A stretch of DNA of 64,000 nucleotides, taken from NCBI GenBank assembly GCA_963691655.1, contig OY829326.1, forward strand, positions 55,049,776 to 55,113,775, given 5' to 3'. The stretch comes from Toxonevra muliebris (lineage: Eukaryota; Arthropoda; Insecta; Diptera; Pallopteridae). This document shows, in pieces, positions 33,365 to 45,075 of the stretch. A program made the translations under genes and the position numbers. The notes beneath the pieces are model-generated. The model had not been told where the DNA came from and did no database searches. It saw only the letters and a list, made by a program, of their open reading frames with translations. How positions within the stretch are numbered: position 1 is the stretch's first letter; every line of letters begins with the position of its first letter.

Positions 33365-36300
33365 CTTTCCAACGGAGATTTGGTTGACCTTTTCTACGCA
33401 TTACACCACCGTGCCTCGAATAGAACACCTTCTTAACTGGAGCGTTTTCTTCCATCCGCTCAACATGCCCTAGCCAGCGAAGCCGCTAGATTTTTATGCT
33501 CTTTACTACGTCTATATCTGCGTACAGTTTATACATCTCATGGTTCCATTTTATTCGATACAGATCGTGAACGCATATCGAAATTATAGATCTTCCGGAT
33601 TAACCGCATCTCACTGTATAGGAGATCAATTTGGACGTCTCAGCGTCATACATTGATTGCTTCTCATTTGCTTACTGAGCCCGTAGTAACACCTGTTGAC
33701 AAGAGTCAATCTCCGCTTGATATCAAGGCTGACTTTTTGTTGTTGTTGCTGGTGGAACACAGGTAGACGAAATCCTTGACAACTTCAAAAGTATAATTGA
33801 CAACGGTGACATTTTGCACGCCGTGGCTCCATGTTCGTTAGCATAAGGTATTTCGTTTTGTCTTCGTTCACTACTAGAGCAACTCGATGAAACTTTTTTT
33901 TCAAGTTGGAGAATACTGCACTGACTGCTCGTGCGTTGGTGCCAATGGTGTCAATATCATTAGCGTATGCCAGCAGCATGACACTTTTGTAAATGATAGT
34001 GCTAGAGATGTCGATGTTCGCACCTCGAATTCTTTTCTCCAGCATTAGATCTAAAAAATCGCACCAAGGCCGTATTCAGGGGGGATTTTGGGGTTCTGCT
34101 CCCCCCCCCCCCCCCAATGTGGAAACTTTATTCTAATTTTAGAGATTAATTGCCAATGGATGGAAAAAAAGTTAAAATAAAATCTATTTAACGATATTCT
34201 TTATTTCCATCGGTTTTTTTTCTAAAAAGTCAAATATAAAAAAAATAAATTTGAAATCTTTCTTACACTATGCGATCAAATCCGATTTGTTTTCTTCGAC
34301 ATGAGGTTTGACTACGGATTCAAAAAGAGAAGTTGATACTGAGCACTCCTGCATTCATAGTTTTTCTAGGTCAGTAACTGTTTTTGATTTAAAGTTTCAT
34401 CCTGAATCAGTTTGAAAAGTTTAAGAATTAATAAAAAATAGAAAAAATTATCGGATCCTTGTAAAATTAGACTTGCTTGAACCCCATTTTTCCTAAAACG
34501 TGACGTTTTTGACCTCAGATTCGTGTTCAACATGAAAAATTCTTTCGCAAAAACTCCATCTTATTAGCAAAACCCATGCAGTTTAGGAGGCAATCTTAAA
34601 ATATAATTATTTTTTAACGCATTATTGGTCAGAGCACCACGAAAGATCTTAACCTCATTCCTTATCATTGATAATAGCTCAAATTCCCAATGACGATCAT
34701 TTGAAAAAAATGAGCCTCTACTATTTTTGGTAATTTTTTTGAGGTTGGGTACATCATCAGTAGTGGGAAGTCAATGAGTTAATGAAATTATGTCCTTCAC
34801 GATAAAAAAAAAATGCATTTGAATGCACATTGAATAATATTTATTTCAAAAAATTTAATTTGATTATCCTGTGAATTTTTTGTCACTTTTGGCCATTTTT
34901 TTGAGGTTAAGATTAAAAAAAATCGGAAAATTTTTCCTAAAATTTTAATTTTATAGGGTCCATCAATTGTATCATCGATTTAATTTATTGTATTTAAAAA
35001 TCAGTTTGATAAAAATTATTTATGAATATTTTCTTCGAATGAAAACCCCACCCCCCCCGAAAAAAATTTCTGGCTACGGCCCTGAATCGCACGATAGCGA
35101 ATCACCTTGTCTTAAACTTCTTTTGGTTTAAATAGCTCGGAGAGGTTTATTCCAATTTTCACTGCGCCGATTGTGTCGGTCAGTGTCAATTTGTAAAGAC
35201 GAATGAGCTTTTGCAAGGGATACCAAAAGCAGACATTGCGAAGTAAAAGTGAACCCTAATCGTGCTTTCGAAGCCGGCTTTATAATCAATGCATTTTCCA
35301 GTATTCGGCGTAGTGTAAATATCTGGTCGATGGTAGATTTACCACGCCTGAAGTCACGCTGATAAGGACCAATCAGCTTGCTTACGATGGGCTTCAGTCT
35401 TATATGTGATGTTGAGAAAACTTAGGTGGCGCAGATCGTGGAATCACCTTTCTTGTAGATGGGGAAATTGGCCGAGCTTTGGCTGTTAAGACCTCGTCAT
35501 AGCCGGGTGGCAGTCTTGAACACCATCAGAGATTGGGGTTTCCAGAACAGCTTCCTCAATCCACCCATTAGGCAACTGTAAGAAGCGTTACCTCCATAAC
35601 CTCATAATACCCAGGACATCTGTCACCAGATTTCCGTCTTCGTTCTTGCAGGAAGAGGCGCCGATCTTCAAACCTTTAGACAGGCATCATATTTTTTCCA
35701 AAGAATTGTTAAACCTCATTTCTGTCCCCAAACTTCTCGCTACCGTTAAACTTACTTCTTTCTGCGTCTCGTTTCTTAAGCCTGAAAAGATAATTCTCTT
35801 TCCTCGTCAACTGTCAGTATAGCTCCTTAGCAGCTCGTGTTGCAACTGGCTCTAAATACTGTGTTTTGCGCTTCAGTAGTAAGGAATGTTTTGCGTTAGG
35901 AGAAGTAAGAATCGATGTTCGAAGGCTTCGGCTATCCGCTGTGATTACAGCTTTTCGTCATCCAGCTTGTTTTATCTACTAATCCGTAAGCGATTTGCTG
36001 CACAGAGATGTATGCGTGTCCATGTAGTAGTCAGAGTCGGTGTTAACACCACGTATCGTGCATACGTTTAGAATACTAGAGACGATTTTTTGAACAGTGT
36101 ACTACTATCATATTCCGTGCCGCGGCGAAGTCGATCAGTCTCATACCGTAGTCGGTGACTTCGCCGTGGAGGCTGAATTTTCCGAACGTCAGACCAAAGA
36201 AACTCGCCTTGCCCACCTTGGCAATAAAGTCGCCTAACACGATTTTAATGGAGTGTCATAGACTTTACCGAGGAGGTCGTAGAAATCGTCTCTGGTGCTT

Positions 36301-36690
36301 TGTCCTTCTCGTTCGTCGGGGCATGAACAATAATCAGTCTGATATTGAAGAGTTTTGCCTTGATGCGGATAAGGGCAACGTACTCTTTCACAGCCGTGAT
36401 TATAGAGACTAGATGTCGCAGTCTGTTACCAACCACCAATCCAACACCAAATTCGTGTCTCCGATCATGACAGCTGTAGTAGATATCACAGAATGCTCTA
36501 TTGAAGCAACCCCATCCGCCGCATTTCCCGATTTGCGGTGATGTCAGCTCGGTATTTTTCGAAAGCATTTATCAGGTTGACAAAGAGTTCGGACTTTCCA
36601 GGTGCATATTCGTAAATCATTTGGGCGTTTGTGGGAGTCGTTAACAGTGGAGGGGGATCAGTTCCATATCCGAGGTTCATTCAGAGGGTT
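33365..36690 (-). pseudogene. RTE/BovB-like LINE, near full length but decayed, split by a hAT insertion
   Basis: Read from 36690 downward. The apurinic endonuclease region starts near 36570 (YRADITANREMRRMG, then NRAFCDIYYSCHDRRHEFGV, VIIVHAPTNEKDKAP-like, and VLGDFIAKVG near 36230). A linker follows (GASSCKDEDGNLVTD-like near 35640). The reverse transcriptase comes next: finger near 35480, LKPIVSKLIGPYQRDFRRGK near 35380, DQIFTLRRILENAL near 35320, RQGDSLSCD near 35100. Beyond the hAT insert it continues with DLMLEKRIRG and the catalytic box, here LAYANDIDTIG, whose second Asp is changed to Asn. The C-terminal SRSVSNKMEP/RLRWLGHVERM-type region follows down to 33365. Frameshifts and stops are numerous. 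EN plus RT without RNase H fits RTE-type LINEs. Confidence 0.88.
34065..35084. mobile_element. hAT-like non-autonomous element inside the RTE LINE
   Basis: Ends read CAAGGCCGTATTCAG and, reversed, CAGGGCCGTAGCCAG (12 of 15 identical). The direct duplication AATCGCAC flanks it on both sides (34057-34064, 35085-35092), the 8-bp size typical of hAT transposition. Subterminal homopolymer C runs (34099-34114 and 35047-35059) stand next to each end. No transposase is visible. Its right part has a relative at 819-1030. Removing the element with one duplication copy joins the LINE frame across the gap. Confidence 0.9.
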
Positions 36691-37108
36691 CATTGGATTT
36701 GTTTATTGACATGCTGGGTTCCAAATGTGATGCAGAACTGTTCACTAGTTAACTCACTGGGAGGCTGAGAGTCGGAAGAGCACAATGATCTCACCCACTT
36801 TTGAGGTTACCCCAAAATCAAACAAATATTCCATCAAAAACTTGAGTAAAGTATGTTTTACAAAGCGTAACTGTAACTGGGGCGTAAATCCTGTCTTTTA
36901 AGTACTTAAGTACGTGGTGCATGTTTTCTAGAGTGCAGCTAGTTCGATTTCATATATAGTACAAGATATCGATATCGGCAAGAGTACTTGCCTTAATCTA
37001 CCACGATATTGTATAAAATCAGGTGGCCACACAATGATTCGTCCCACACACAAAAGTAGTGAAATTTATGAAAACAAAACCTAACAAATTTGGCATCAAT
37101 CTATAGGT

Positions 37109-37422
37109 AGGTTAGGTTAGGTTGGAGTGGCTGTCGAGAGACACACTTAGGCCTGAACGACCCATTGTGATACCACATAGTTGGACCTACAGTTTAACGC
37201 CGATTCCGAACGGCGGTGTGGCAATTTTTTTATCGGCTTGGTGGTTTTGCCATTACCAACCAATGTGTGTACTTGTACACTATCTTATAATTCTCATACA
37301 CTTCATATTGATAGTGAATATAAGAAAGTAATGAAAATTAACCACCAGACGAAGACGGGAATCGAACCCGAACCTCCCAGATGAAAGTCTAGTGCACTAT
37401 CCACTAGGCTATCGAGGTCGTC
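37109..37422 (-). mobile_element. Complete tRNA-derived SINE with LINE-shared tail
   Basis: Flanked by a perfect 12-bp target duplication, CAATCTATAGGT (37097-37108, 37423-37434). On the minus strand the 5' head is tRNA-like, with A-box TAGCCTAGTGGATAG and B-box GGTTCGATTCCC. A central block follows (TGGTAATGGCAAAACC, then GTTCGGAATCGGCGTTAAAC and TGTAGGTCC). The 3' tail GTGGTATCACAATG ... CCACTCCAACCTAACCTA matches the last 80 bp of the LINE at 42.63-43.69 kb. The 314-bp length, Pol III boxes and tail sharing are the marks of a LINE-mobilised SINE. ORFs inside it are not genes. Confidence 0.9.
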
Positions 37423-37434
37423 CAATCTATAGGT

Positions 37435-39134
37435 AACACTTCTACTAAAAAGAAGCCATAAAATCTTGTCCACCAATTACGTACTATGGATACTACAGCT
37501 GCTCACATTCGAGTGACTTCATATCAAAACTATTGATGACGGGTTTTCGTAGAATCGCTGGACTGTGAAGGTGATCCCCAATCCGTCTAAACATCCACAT
37601 ATATTATTTTTATATCTATTCGACTTAGATCCAAGGACAGATTCTAAGGAAAAGAAAAGAACCACTACACCTTAATGTAAATATAGGACCTAAACCGGTA
37701 TAGCTTTAGCGTTATGTTAGAATGTAAGTATTGGATCTAAACCGTTATAGCTGTAGCGTAAAACTCTTAGTTACTAATTCAATTCTTTACACATCAAGCA
37801 GCTGTATAAAATCCTGTTCTCTTTCTTTCAAATTCCAATCTACCCACATTTAAAGCTTTAAATTCCAATCACTTGTTTAAATTTGTTTTGTTTTATTGTA
37901 GTAATTTCATTTTTATCTTTTTTTGTGTTTTTTGTTTTTTAAATGAGCTCACTCATATGACCAAACTTTCACAAAAAAATACTGAACATATCGAATATGT
38001 TCGAGTTTGTATATTATTTACAACTGGTAATTGTGACGGTATGCACAGCCCCCTACATTTTTATGATTCTTAATTGCAACAAACAGTTCATTCAAAAATA
38101 CACAAAAACTAAATGGAAAAAAAAATTAACTAATAAAAATTAAACAGATTTTCAAAGAAGTTTTGATATTTGTACGAACTTTTCTTAGAGAAGAAAAAAA
38201 AACAGAAAAAAAGCATAAAATCATTTGTGGCAAAACATAAATCAAACCTTTAAAAAGATGCTTTCAAAATATAAAAAAAAATAAAAAATTAATAAATAAA
38301 ATAAAACACAAAAGGAATAGAAACAGAAATACAAAATAACTACTATGCATGCTAGGCAAATAACCAACACTCAGAAAAAGTGCAAAATATTTGTATGCTA
38401 TCTAGTAAAATAGCACAAAATAGTATTATTTCACCTACAATTTGGTTGTTGTTTTTATTGTTGCTGTTGGAAGAGATGCATGTATAGCAAATTTACCATA
38501 ATACCAACAACTACAACTACAACTACAACAACAAAGCCAACAACCAGCCAATACAATAACATTGAATCAACTTTGTATGTTAATTGCCACTTTGGCCAAA
38601 GATATTATGTTGCAGGAAGATACGGATTAGCAACAAATGTAATTTACTATTTATTGTTGTTGTGGTTGTTGTTATTTGTGTTGTTTGCTGTGTACGTTAT
38701 GTGCGACCGTTTCATTTTTAAATATGATTTGTAAGTTTTTATTACTAAATACTAAAAATAAAAAAAAAAATAAAAAAAAACAAAAAGACAAAAAAGTTGT
38801 AAAGTAGTATGTAAAAATGTGAAAAAAAACAAAAAAATTGTTATGATACCAAGCAACGACCATCGGCCGACGAACCGCCAGACCGACCGACGACCAATGG
38901 ATAGTAATTCATGGGAATTATGAGTAGTAAAATTGTTTAATGTACTTTTGGGGCAAGTTTGTTGCCAAAGTATTCAAAATTGCAGATTATAGATATTGCT
39001 TTTTTTCCGTTGTTGTTTTTGTTGTTGTGGCTGCTGTTGTTGTTATTGTATTGCATTTATGTAAAGTTCAAATATTGATAGATTTCATTAATACTTAAAA
39101 GTATATGTAATAGTATGCATAGAATGTATATATG
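37435..39134. other. AT-rich stretch with CAA/GTT repeats
   Basis: Two similar blocks near 37640-37765 share CCTAAACCGGTATAGCT-like sequence in tandem (a diverged tandem duplication of about 60 bp). GTTGTT/CAACTAC repeats lie at 38440-38530 and 39005-39050, and GACCGACCGACGACC occurs near 38885. The frame at 38480-38734 ends in a Leu-rich membrane-like segment but begins in the Thr microsatellite; I treat it as spurious. Confidence 0.4.
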
Positions 39135-40184
39135 CAGTGGCGGTACGTCCATATAAGCCCAAAAGCCGGGCTTGCCAAAGAATTGGTAACTGAAAATTTG
39201 TACAATATGTACTTACAAAATTACTACCTTTGTTTCAACTGAAAGAATTATTTTCTTTTAAAAATTTTTATTTGTTTTTCAATAGCTCGTATATGTACTA
39301 ATAAAAAATTAAATGTGGATTATATAAAATACACACAAGCATTCATGCTATCGCAGTTCATCAAGTTGGCTTTTACGAGGCTTTTAAAATTTGAAAATGT
39401 GTGTTTTCATAACATGCTATCTCGCTTATTCTTATAGGAAGTTCAATAGCTTTTTTAGTATGTGCGATTCCATAAAAAGTAGCAGCATACCAATTTTCTA
39501 CCACTATGTATGATTTTATATAGAACTGAAAAGCTGGCTTTCAGTTTTTGTTTGGCATTTGGAAAGTATTTGCTCTATTTTCTTTTACTCCTATTTTTTT
39601 TGCGTCATTAGTTTTTAGCAGAGTTTCAAACCGGTTAAATTTGGGTTCGTGTTCAGGTTCAGGTTCAAACAAAAAATAACAGTGTATTCCGGTTCAGGTT
39701 CAAATAAAAATGAAGCAAAACAAGGTTTTTCAAATAATAGTTTTACTTATTTACATCCATACATTTAGTTACTTTGCAATTTGGATTTTTTCATTCCGTT
39801 GACATTTTCTTATATTTGATAATTTGCACTTTTATTAATAAGGTTTATATTAAGAAAAATTATCGTTTAGTTTAAAAAATAATATATCATTCAACGATTT
39901 GTTTTTTAAATGATACCTTTGCGGAGCCTATATCAATTTAAGTCCAAAAATGCCCTTTCTACGTTCACCTCCTGAATTTGTATGCTCATTTTGTATTTTT
40001 AATGTTAATATTTTAGCACGTCTAAAAACATTGGTAAAGTCCAAACAAAGCTCCCATATTCCTTCTTCAATGCTTCAATCGGGATCTAGAGTATTCCATC
40101 CTTATTGTCAATTTTAGCCTTTTTGCTTTGGTAAAAAAAAATGCACTGGGCTTCCCTCATCGGTAAATGCTAGGCACGCCACTG
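39135..40184. mobile_element. hAT-like element with perfect 8-bp target duplication
   Basis: Starts CAGTGGCGGTACG and ends, reversed, CAGTGGCGTGCCTAG; the first eight bases are identical and the next ones similar. TATATATG flanks both sides (39127-39134, 40185-40192). The interior, about 1050 bp, shows only a faint minus-strand peptide (EVNVERAF near 39960) recalling the dimerisation motif near the end of hAT transposases; the rest is closed. A GGTTCAGGTTC repeat occurs near 39650-39700. Confidence 0.85.
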
Positions 40185-40879
40185 TATATATGTATGTAGA
40201 GGAGAAAACAAATAATATAGTTGCAATTTTATTTACAAAGTTTTTTGAACTAAATTTCGGTTTTGTTTGTATATTTTTCTAAGTATTTGCAATTCTATGA
40301 ATTTCTAGAAGTTTTGATCACAGATTCTTAAATGATTTTTCATTAGCTTTAAATACATTTGCATATACTTAATTTAAAAAACAGTGAATACAAGAAAACT
40401 GTAAATTTTTAACTTTTTAGGATTGTAGCGAGGTTATATTACGTAAGTGTGGGAGCGCAATAGTACATATTCGTCGGCTATTCTTAACTACTGTAGCTAC
40501 TATGTATGTACGAGTACTTGTTTGCTTTGTAGGTTGCCACAGACTCGACTGGTTTTTGAACTGTCAAGTAATTAGCATCGCCCGCTCACTGGCTTGTCGC
40601 AATGAACTTTGCTTGTCCTTTAGCTAATGTGACATAGGCTCTTCATCAACCATTAGTCATCGCCTTCAATCCTCTCAAACATTTCCTTGATTTGTGGATA
40701 TCCAAGTTAATTAAACTCTTCTAGGGATATCCTGCTACCTTATAGGTTCCATTTCAGCACTTTGGTCAGGGAAATGGTAGTTGAAGGTTGATTCAAGAAG
40801 CGGCCGATCTATTTCCACTTGTGGCTCAAATTTCAATATATTTATTTTAATTTGTTTTTATTAACCTTCGTGTTAACTT

Positions 40880-42170
40880 TTATATGATTTTATATACAGT
40901 GGTTTGCTTTGTTATTGTAGCCGCAACTACGGCAATATTTCCAGTCTCCATCAGGAATTTGAGAACTGCATCCGGATCTATGGATGCTAGTTCAGTGCTG
41001 TGCACTTGGTATATTCCCAGACATTTCATTCTTTTTTGGATCAGTGTTCTACAATGAGCTAAATTAAACCTCTAGTTCCCAAATTTTTTATTAATAAAAA
41101 AAAAATCGGAATTGATTAATATTGGCGTCAAAATCATAAACTGATTTAAAAACCCCCCAAGTGAGAAAGTTTGAACGCCTAAAATTATTTGTTCTTGAAT
41201 GAACTTTTTATCAATTTTTTTTTAAGTATGTAAATATTTTATACAAAAAATTCAAATTCTTAGCTAGTTTTTTTTATCTGGATACTTCGACGGGAAGTAT
41301 TTTGTTTATTTTTTTCACTTTTATCTCAAATACAATGAAAATAATTAATTTTCCTATTTTTCACAAATTTTTGACTGTCGCTAACTTCTGTAATATGCAT
41401 CATAGCTCATAACTGAAAGCTTGGGACATTCCCTAAACGATATGATAAAATGTAGCAACAGGCGGCTGTTCCATCCCTTTTGGTGAAGGCCGTCTAGAGG
41501 CGGGCTTGGGAACTACAGGGTTAAGTTCGGGTAATTCCTCTTCCTCACAGCAAAACTTATATATTGATCCAGCAGTGCCGAGTCAGTATACCAGCTAATT
41601 TGGGCAAATCTCACGACATGTGTACCAACCGTGCCATAAGTTTCCAATGGTTGCCAAGAGTTTTTTATGTCCAAACCATTCTAATATGTCTGTCAATACA
41701 ATTAGTCGACGCAGGACAACAAACGATGTTTTTTCATCTGCAAATTTAGGTAAAAAAAATCGAGTTGCACATTAATTAACTTTTTGAGCGTTTCAGCAAA
41801 TCGCTTCGGGTCTTCAGCAAGTCTAACATATGTAGGTGATAAGGACTGAAACAAGGTATTATATGTGTGTGCCTGTCTCATAGCGTGACAATCAGCTCAG
41901 CGAACATGAGACACTCCTTCTTCATGGAATTCAATTAAATCACGATTTTTCTTGCGTTTTTCTTGAGCGGTCTTTTGGAGTTTTGTAAAGAAAATCCCGC
42001 CAGCTGGAATAGTGTACCTTTCATTATTCCCGACAAATTCAATCGGATTAAGTGTAGAATGCGTGCCCAAAAAATCTGTTTTTTTTGATAAGCACAAAAA
42101 AAGAAGGCAGGAAGATGTCCCAAACTTTGCGTAATCCATATATTCATAAAAAACGCTCAACTGCAAAACA
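40880..42170 (-). pseudogene. LINE 3' half (zinc-knuckle region and C-terminus), interrupted by a piggyBac-type MITE
   Basis: On the minus strand the frame FCCEEEELPEL (near 41540) resembles a LINE ORF2 zinc knuckle. After the MITE the same protein continues with HCRTLIQKRMKCLG and ELASIDPDAVLKFLMETG (41055-40900), the typical LINE C-terminal end. When the MITE and one TTAA are taken out the frame runs through. Upstream, frames at 41897-42166 may be the linker after RNase H, but I cannot match them to known motifs. Clade uncertain (R1/I/Jockey group). Confidence 0.6.
41064..41524. mobile_element. piggyBac-type MITE inserted in a LINE
   Basis: Left end TTAAACCTCTAGTTCCCAA; reverse complement of the right end TTAACCCTGTAGTTCCCAA: 17 of 19 identical. 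TTAA stands at both ends and is the target site. Size 461 bp, no coding capacity. Restoration of the LINE frame on removal confirms the boundaries. Confidence 0.85.
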
Positions 42171-42629
42171 CTGCCCTGTTGAATTGACAGCAGATTTCAT
42201 ATCGGAGAATTTGAATTTAAAATTTGATTCGAAAAAAAAAACTGAATTCGTAGAATAAGTCGTCAACAATTGTAGAATTATTCAGACCTCTAATTACACA
42301 GTTCAACCCACAAAAAAATAACGAGGTTCTGAAAGTTGATTCTGTTACAACACGAGAAAATTAAGTATAATAAGCCATAAGACAGCTTGTTAGTTTTGCA
42401 TCAAAGCTTCTTTATATGTTCAGCAATTTATAGTAGAATTTTCCGTAGAATATTTTCTTCCAACATACAAATACCCATTGGCGGCCGCCATTATGGGTAT
42501 TTTTGCCCTTTCCGAAAAAGTTACTTTTTTGGCACATTAAGAGGGTAGATAGAGGGTTAATAGGTTCAAAAAATATGTTGCCCATGAAATTTTACTATAA
42601 GCCACTGAACATTGAACACTGAAATCTGT

Positions 42630-43690
42630 AAACTTAGTTTTAGTAAAAGTAAACCCAAATTCCACCCGGTCAAACCTGGGCCATGCCAAGATTTTAATCC
42701 ACGATACGTCCGTACCAACTAACTTAGACTACATTTGCTTTACCCCTAATTTAAACCACACGTTCTTCACCCATATCCCCAGTAGAGAGGAATGGGTTAA
42801 TGACGAGGTGGTCACTGACAATTCAATTGACATCTATACAGATGGATCCAAATCGGAGGAAAGAGTCGACTGTGGCATCTTCTCTAGTAAGTTAGATCTC
42901 AGACTCTCTTTCCGACTTCCTGACCATTGCAGCGTCTTTCAGGCGGAAGTAATGGCTATCTATCAAGCGTTCAAGTGGCTTATTCGCAACGATTCATTCG
43001 ATAAGAATATCTGCATCTACACGGACAGCCAAGCTGCAATCAAGTCCCTTGCCGGTGTTTTCACTACATCAAATCTTGTTCTCGACTGCCGATCTTCACT
43101 CAACATTTTTTCGAGTCACTCGCCGGCCACCTATATTGGGTGCCTGGACATATGGATATTTCAGGTAACTGCAATGCCGACGAGTTAGCTAAACAAGGCT
43201 CTCAGCTTACCAATATCTCATCTTCCTGCACCATTGTTGTCTCTCTTACGTCTATTAAATTGGTCATTTAGCAAAACTACCTTGAGGAAGCAAAAAGATC
43301 CTGGGTAGCGGAGCATACCTGTGGTATTACCAGGCTAACATTGACCACTATGGACAATAGACGAACTAGACAGCTACTCAACCTTAGCAGAAACTCCATC
43401 AGCATTACGACTTCGGTGCTCACGGGACACTGCATAATGGGGAGACATGCTGCACGACTAGGACTGCCATTCAATGACTTCTGTCGGGGCTGTGGCTCTG
43501 AGGAGGAGGAAGAAACAGTCCTCCATTTCATGGGCGAATGCCCATCCCTGGCCAGGAGGAGACTAAAACTCCTGGGTTCACCTTTCTTCACTAAAACTGT
43601 GGTATCACAATGAGCCTAAATGTGCTTAAGTGTGCTTTCAAGCAGAAGGCTGCCACTCCAACCTAACCTAGCCTAACCCAAATTCCAAAA
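42630..43690 (+). pseudogene. 5'-truncated LINE: RNase H, zinc knuckle and 3' end
   Basis: An open region from about 42660 leads into RNase H at 42808: Asp in IDIYTDGSK, Glu in FQAEVMAIYQ, Asp in CIYTDSQAAIKSL. A frameshift near 43138 separates this from WVPGHMDISGNCNADELAK, which holds the last catalytic Asp. After a stop the C-terminal part at 43341-43613 has SVLTGHCIMGRHAARLG and the zinc knuckle CRGCGSEEEEETVLHFMGEC. The 3' UTR ends GTGGTATCACAATGAG ... CCACTCCAACCTAACCTAG near 43690, and this tail is shared by the SINE at 37.1 kb. The domain order (RT, RNase H, CCHC) is that of I/R1/Jockey-group LINEs. Confidence 0.88.
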
Positions 43691-44269
43691 ATGTTTCCAA
43701 TTTTCATCTTTTATACGTAGTGAACTAGTGAGTCTTTTAAAGTATTTTCTAAACTAAAAATGTATTTTAAATTGCAAAATAAACTTTAGTTAAGTAAATA
43801 ATTAAATTAAGCACTTATATCTTAAAATGTGTATTCAGGTTTTCGTAACGGTGTATATACTTTTTCAACATTGTTTTTTTTCACAATTTCGGTACTTTGT
43901 AAATTTATAAAAATCATTACTTCGGTTTAATAGCCCAGTTCACTTGAGTTTGCTAAAGTTTTCCCCCATTTCATTTAACTCGAAATGATAAAGAAACTCG
44001 TAGAATCTATGCAAATTTCCTCTTTCAGTTCTAAGAAATAATTGAGATATTTTTGCATGCGTTTTTCAAATCAAAATTGTATACGAGCGTAAAACGTTAA
44101 GCGATGAACAAAAGTAAAGATGAGAATCAATAAATCCATGGAAAAGGTAGTGCTCGCCATTTAAAAATTAACTTTTTTAAATCAAAAAGTATACATGTTG
44201 TGAGTTTTGACTATATACGCAAACCATTTTTGTTAATACAGAATGCATATCTACTTTTATTATAGTTGT
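43691..44269. other. AT-rich stretch, no gene recognised
   Basis: AT-rich DNA between two LINE remnants; nothing recognisable on either strand. Confidence 0.4.
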
Positions 44270-45075
44270 GTAGAAGTGCTTTGGCTTCCTTTAGTCCCGG
44301 AAGATTGGTAAAGGGTTCTTGCCTCTTGTTTATCACTTTCTGGTTGAGCACTTCCCTGATTACACTATCTACTGTTCCAAAAAAAAGGTTGAGGTCCCAT
44401 GAATGCTTGCTGTCCCCTTAATAGTAAGCTCGTCTACTTGTTTATTACTTTTTATTCCTACGTGCCTAGGAACCCAAAATAGACCTTATTGACTTCTCTA
44501 ATGGTCATGAGCCTAATTTTGAAGAAACACCCAGTATCAAATGTTCTTCTTAATGCTTTCAAACACCATGTGGTTCATAGTTTGACACTCTTTCGGATAT
44601 TTTAATGTCATTTTTGAGACCAAACCTCTGACTTGGCGTTTAGGTTTATGAGTTCATATTTCATGTTAAAGCGCTTGGTCGAGAACATGCAGATGTAATC
44701 CTTTTGTTGATCTCAATTAGAAATAATGCCGAGAAAAGTTGAGAGTTTTTAGTTGCTCAAACTCTACATTTGAAACCGTCGTATTGGGGTCTAATTTGGT
44801 TAACCGGCTCAGGGGCTGCGCCACATTTGACTAGCGAGTCCCGAATGCATTGGCGATGTCGATGCTATCGTACCAAAAATCCAAAAATCCTTCAATCCTT
44901 CCTTAGTGGGAAAGCAAATCTTTGTAGTATTCTCATCACTCTTCTTGCCGGCAGTCAAGTGGGTTACCATGTATGTCCTGTATTCTCGTCTCTATTCTTT
45001 TCGACATTTGTGTCTAGCATTCTGTGTTCTCATTGGCACTTGATGGACCACATATATATAGGACACTTGAATTAA
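44270..45075 (-). pseudogene. LINE RNase H remnant, antisense
   Basis: On the minus strand near 44490-44410 the peptide WVPRHVGIKSNKQVDELTIK matches the RNase H end motif WVPGH.GI.GNE.ADELA, with Gly changed to Arg. Flanking minus-strand DNA of higher complexity to about 45075 probably belongs to the same copy, but no further motif could be fixed. The plus-strand frame at 44770-45075 is a shadow. Confidence 0.5.

Noticed and set aside
38480..38734. ORF with Thr run and membrane-like Leu segment
   Set aside because: It begins in an ACA microsatellite and its hydrophobic part comes from TTG/GTT repeats; no signal peptide logic or homology.
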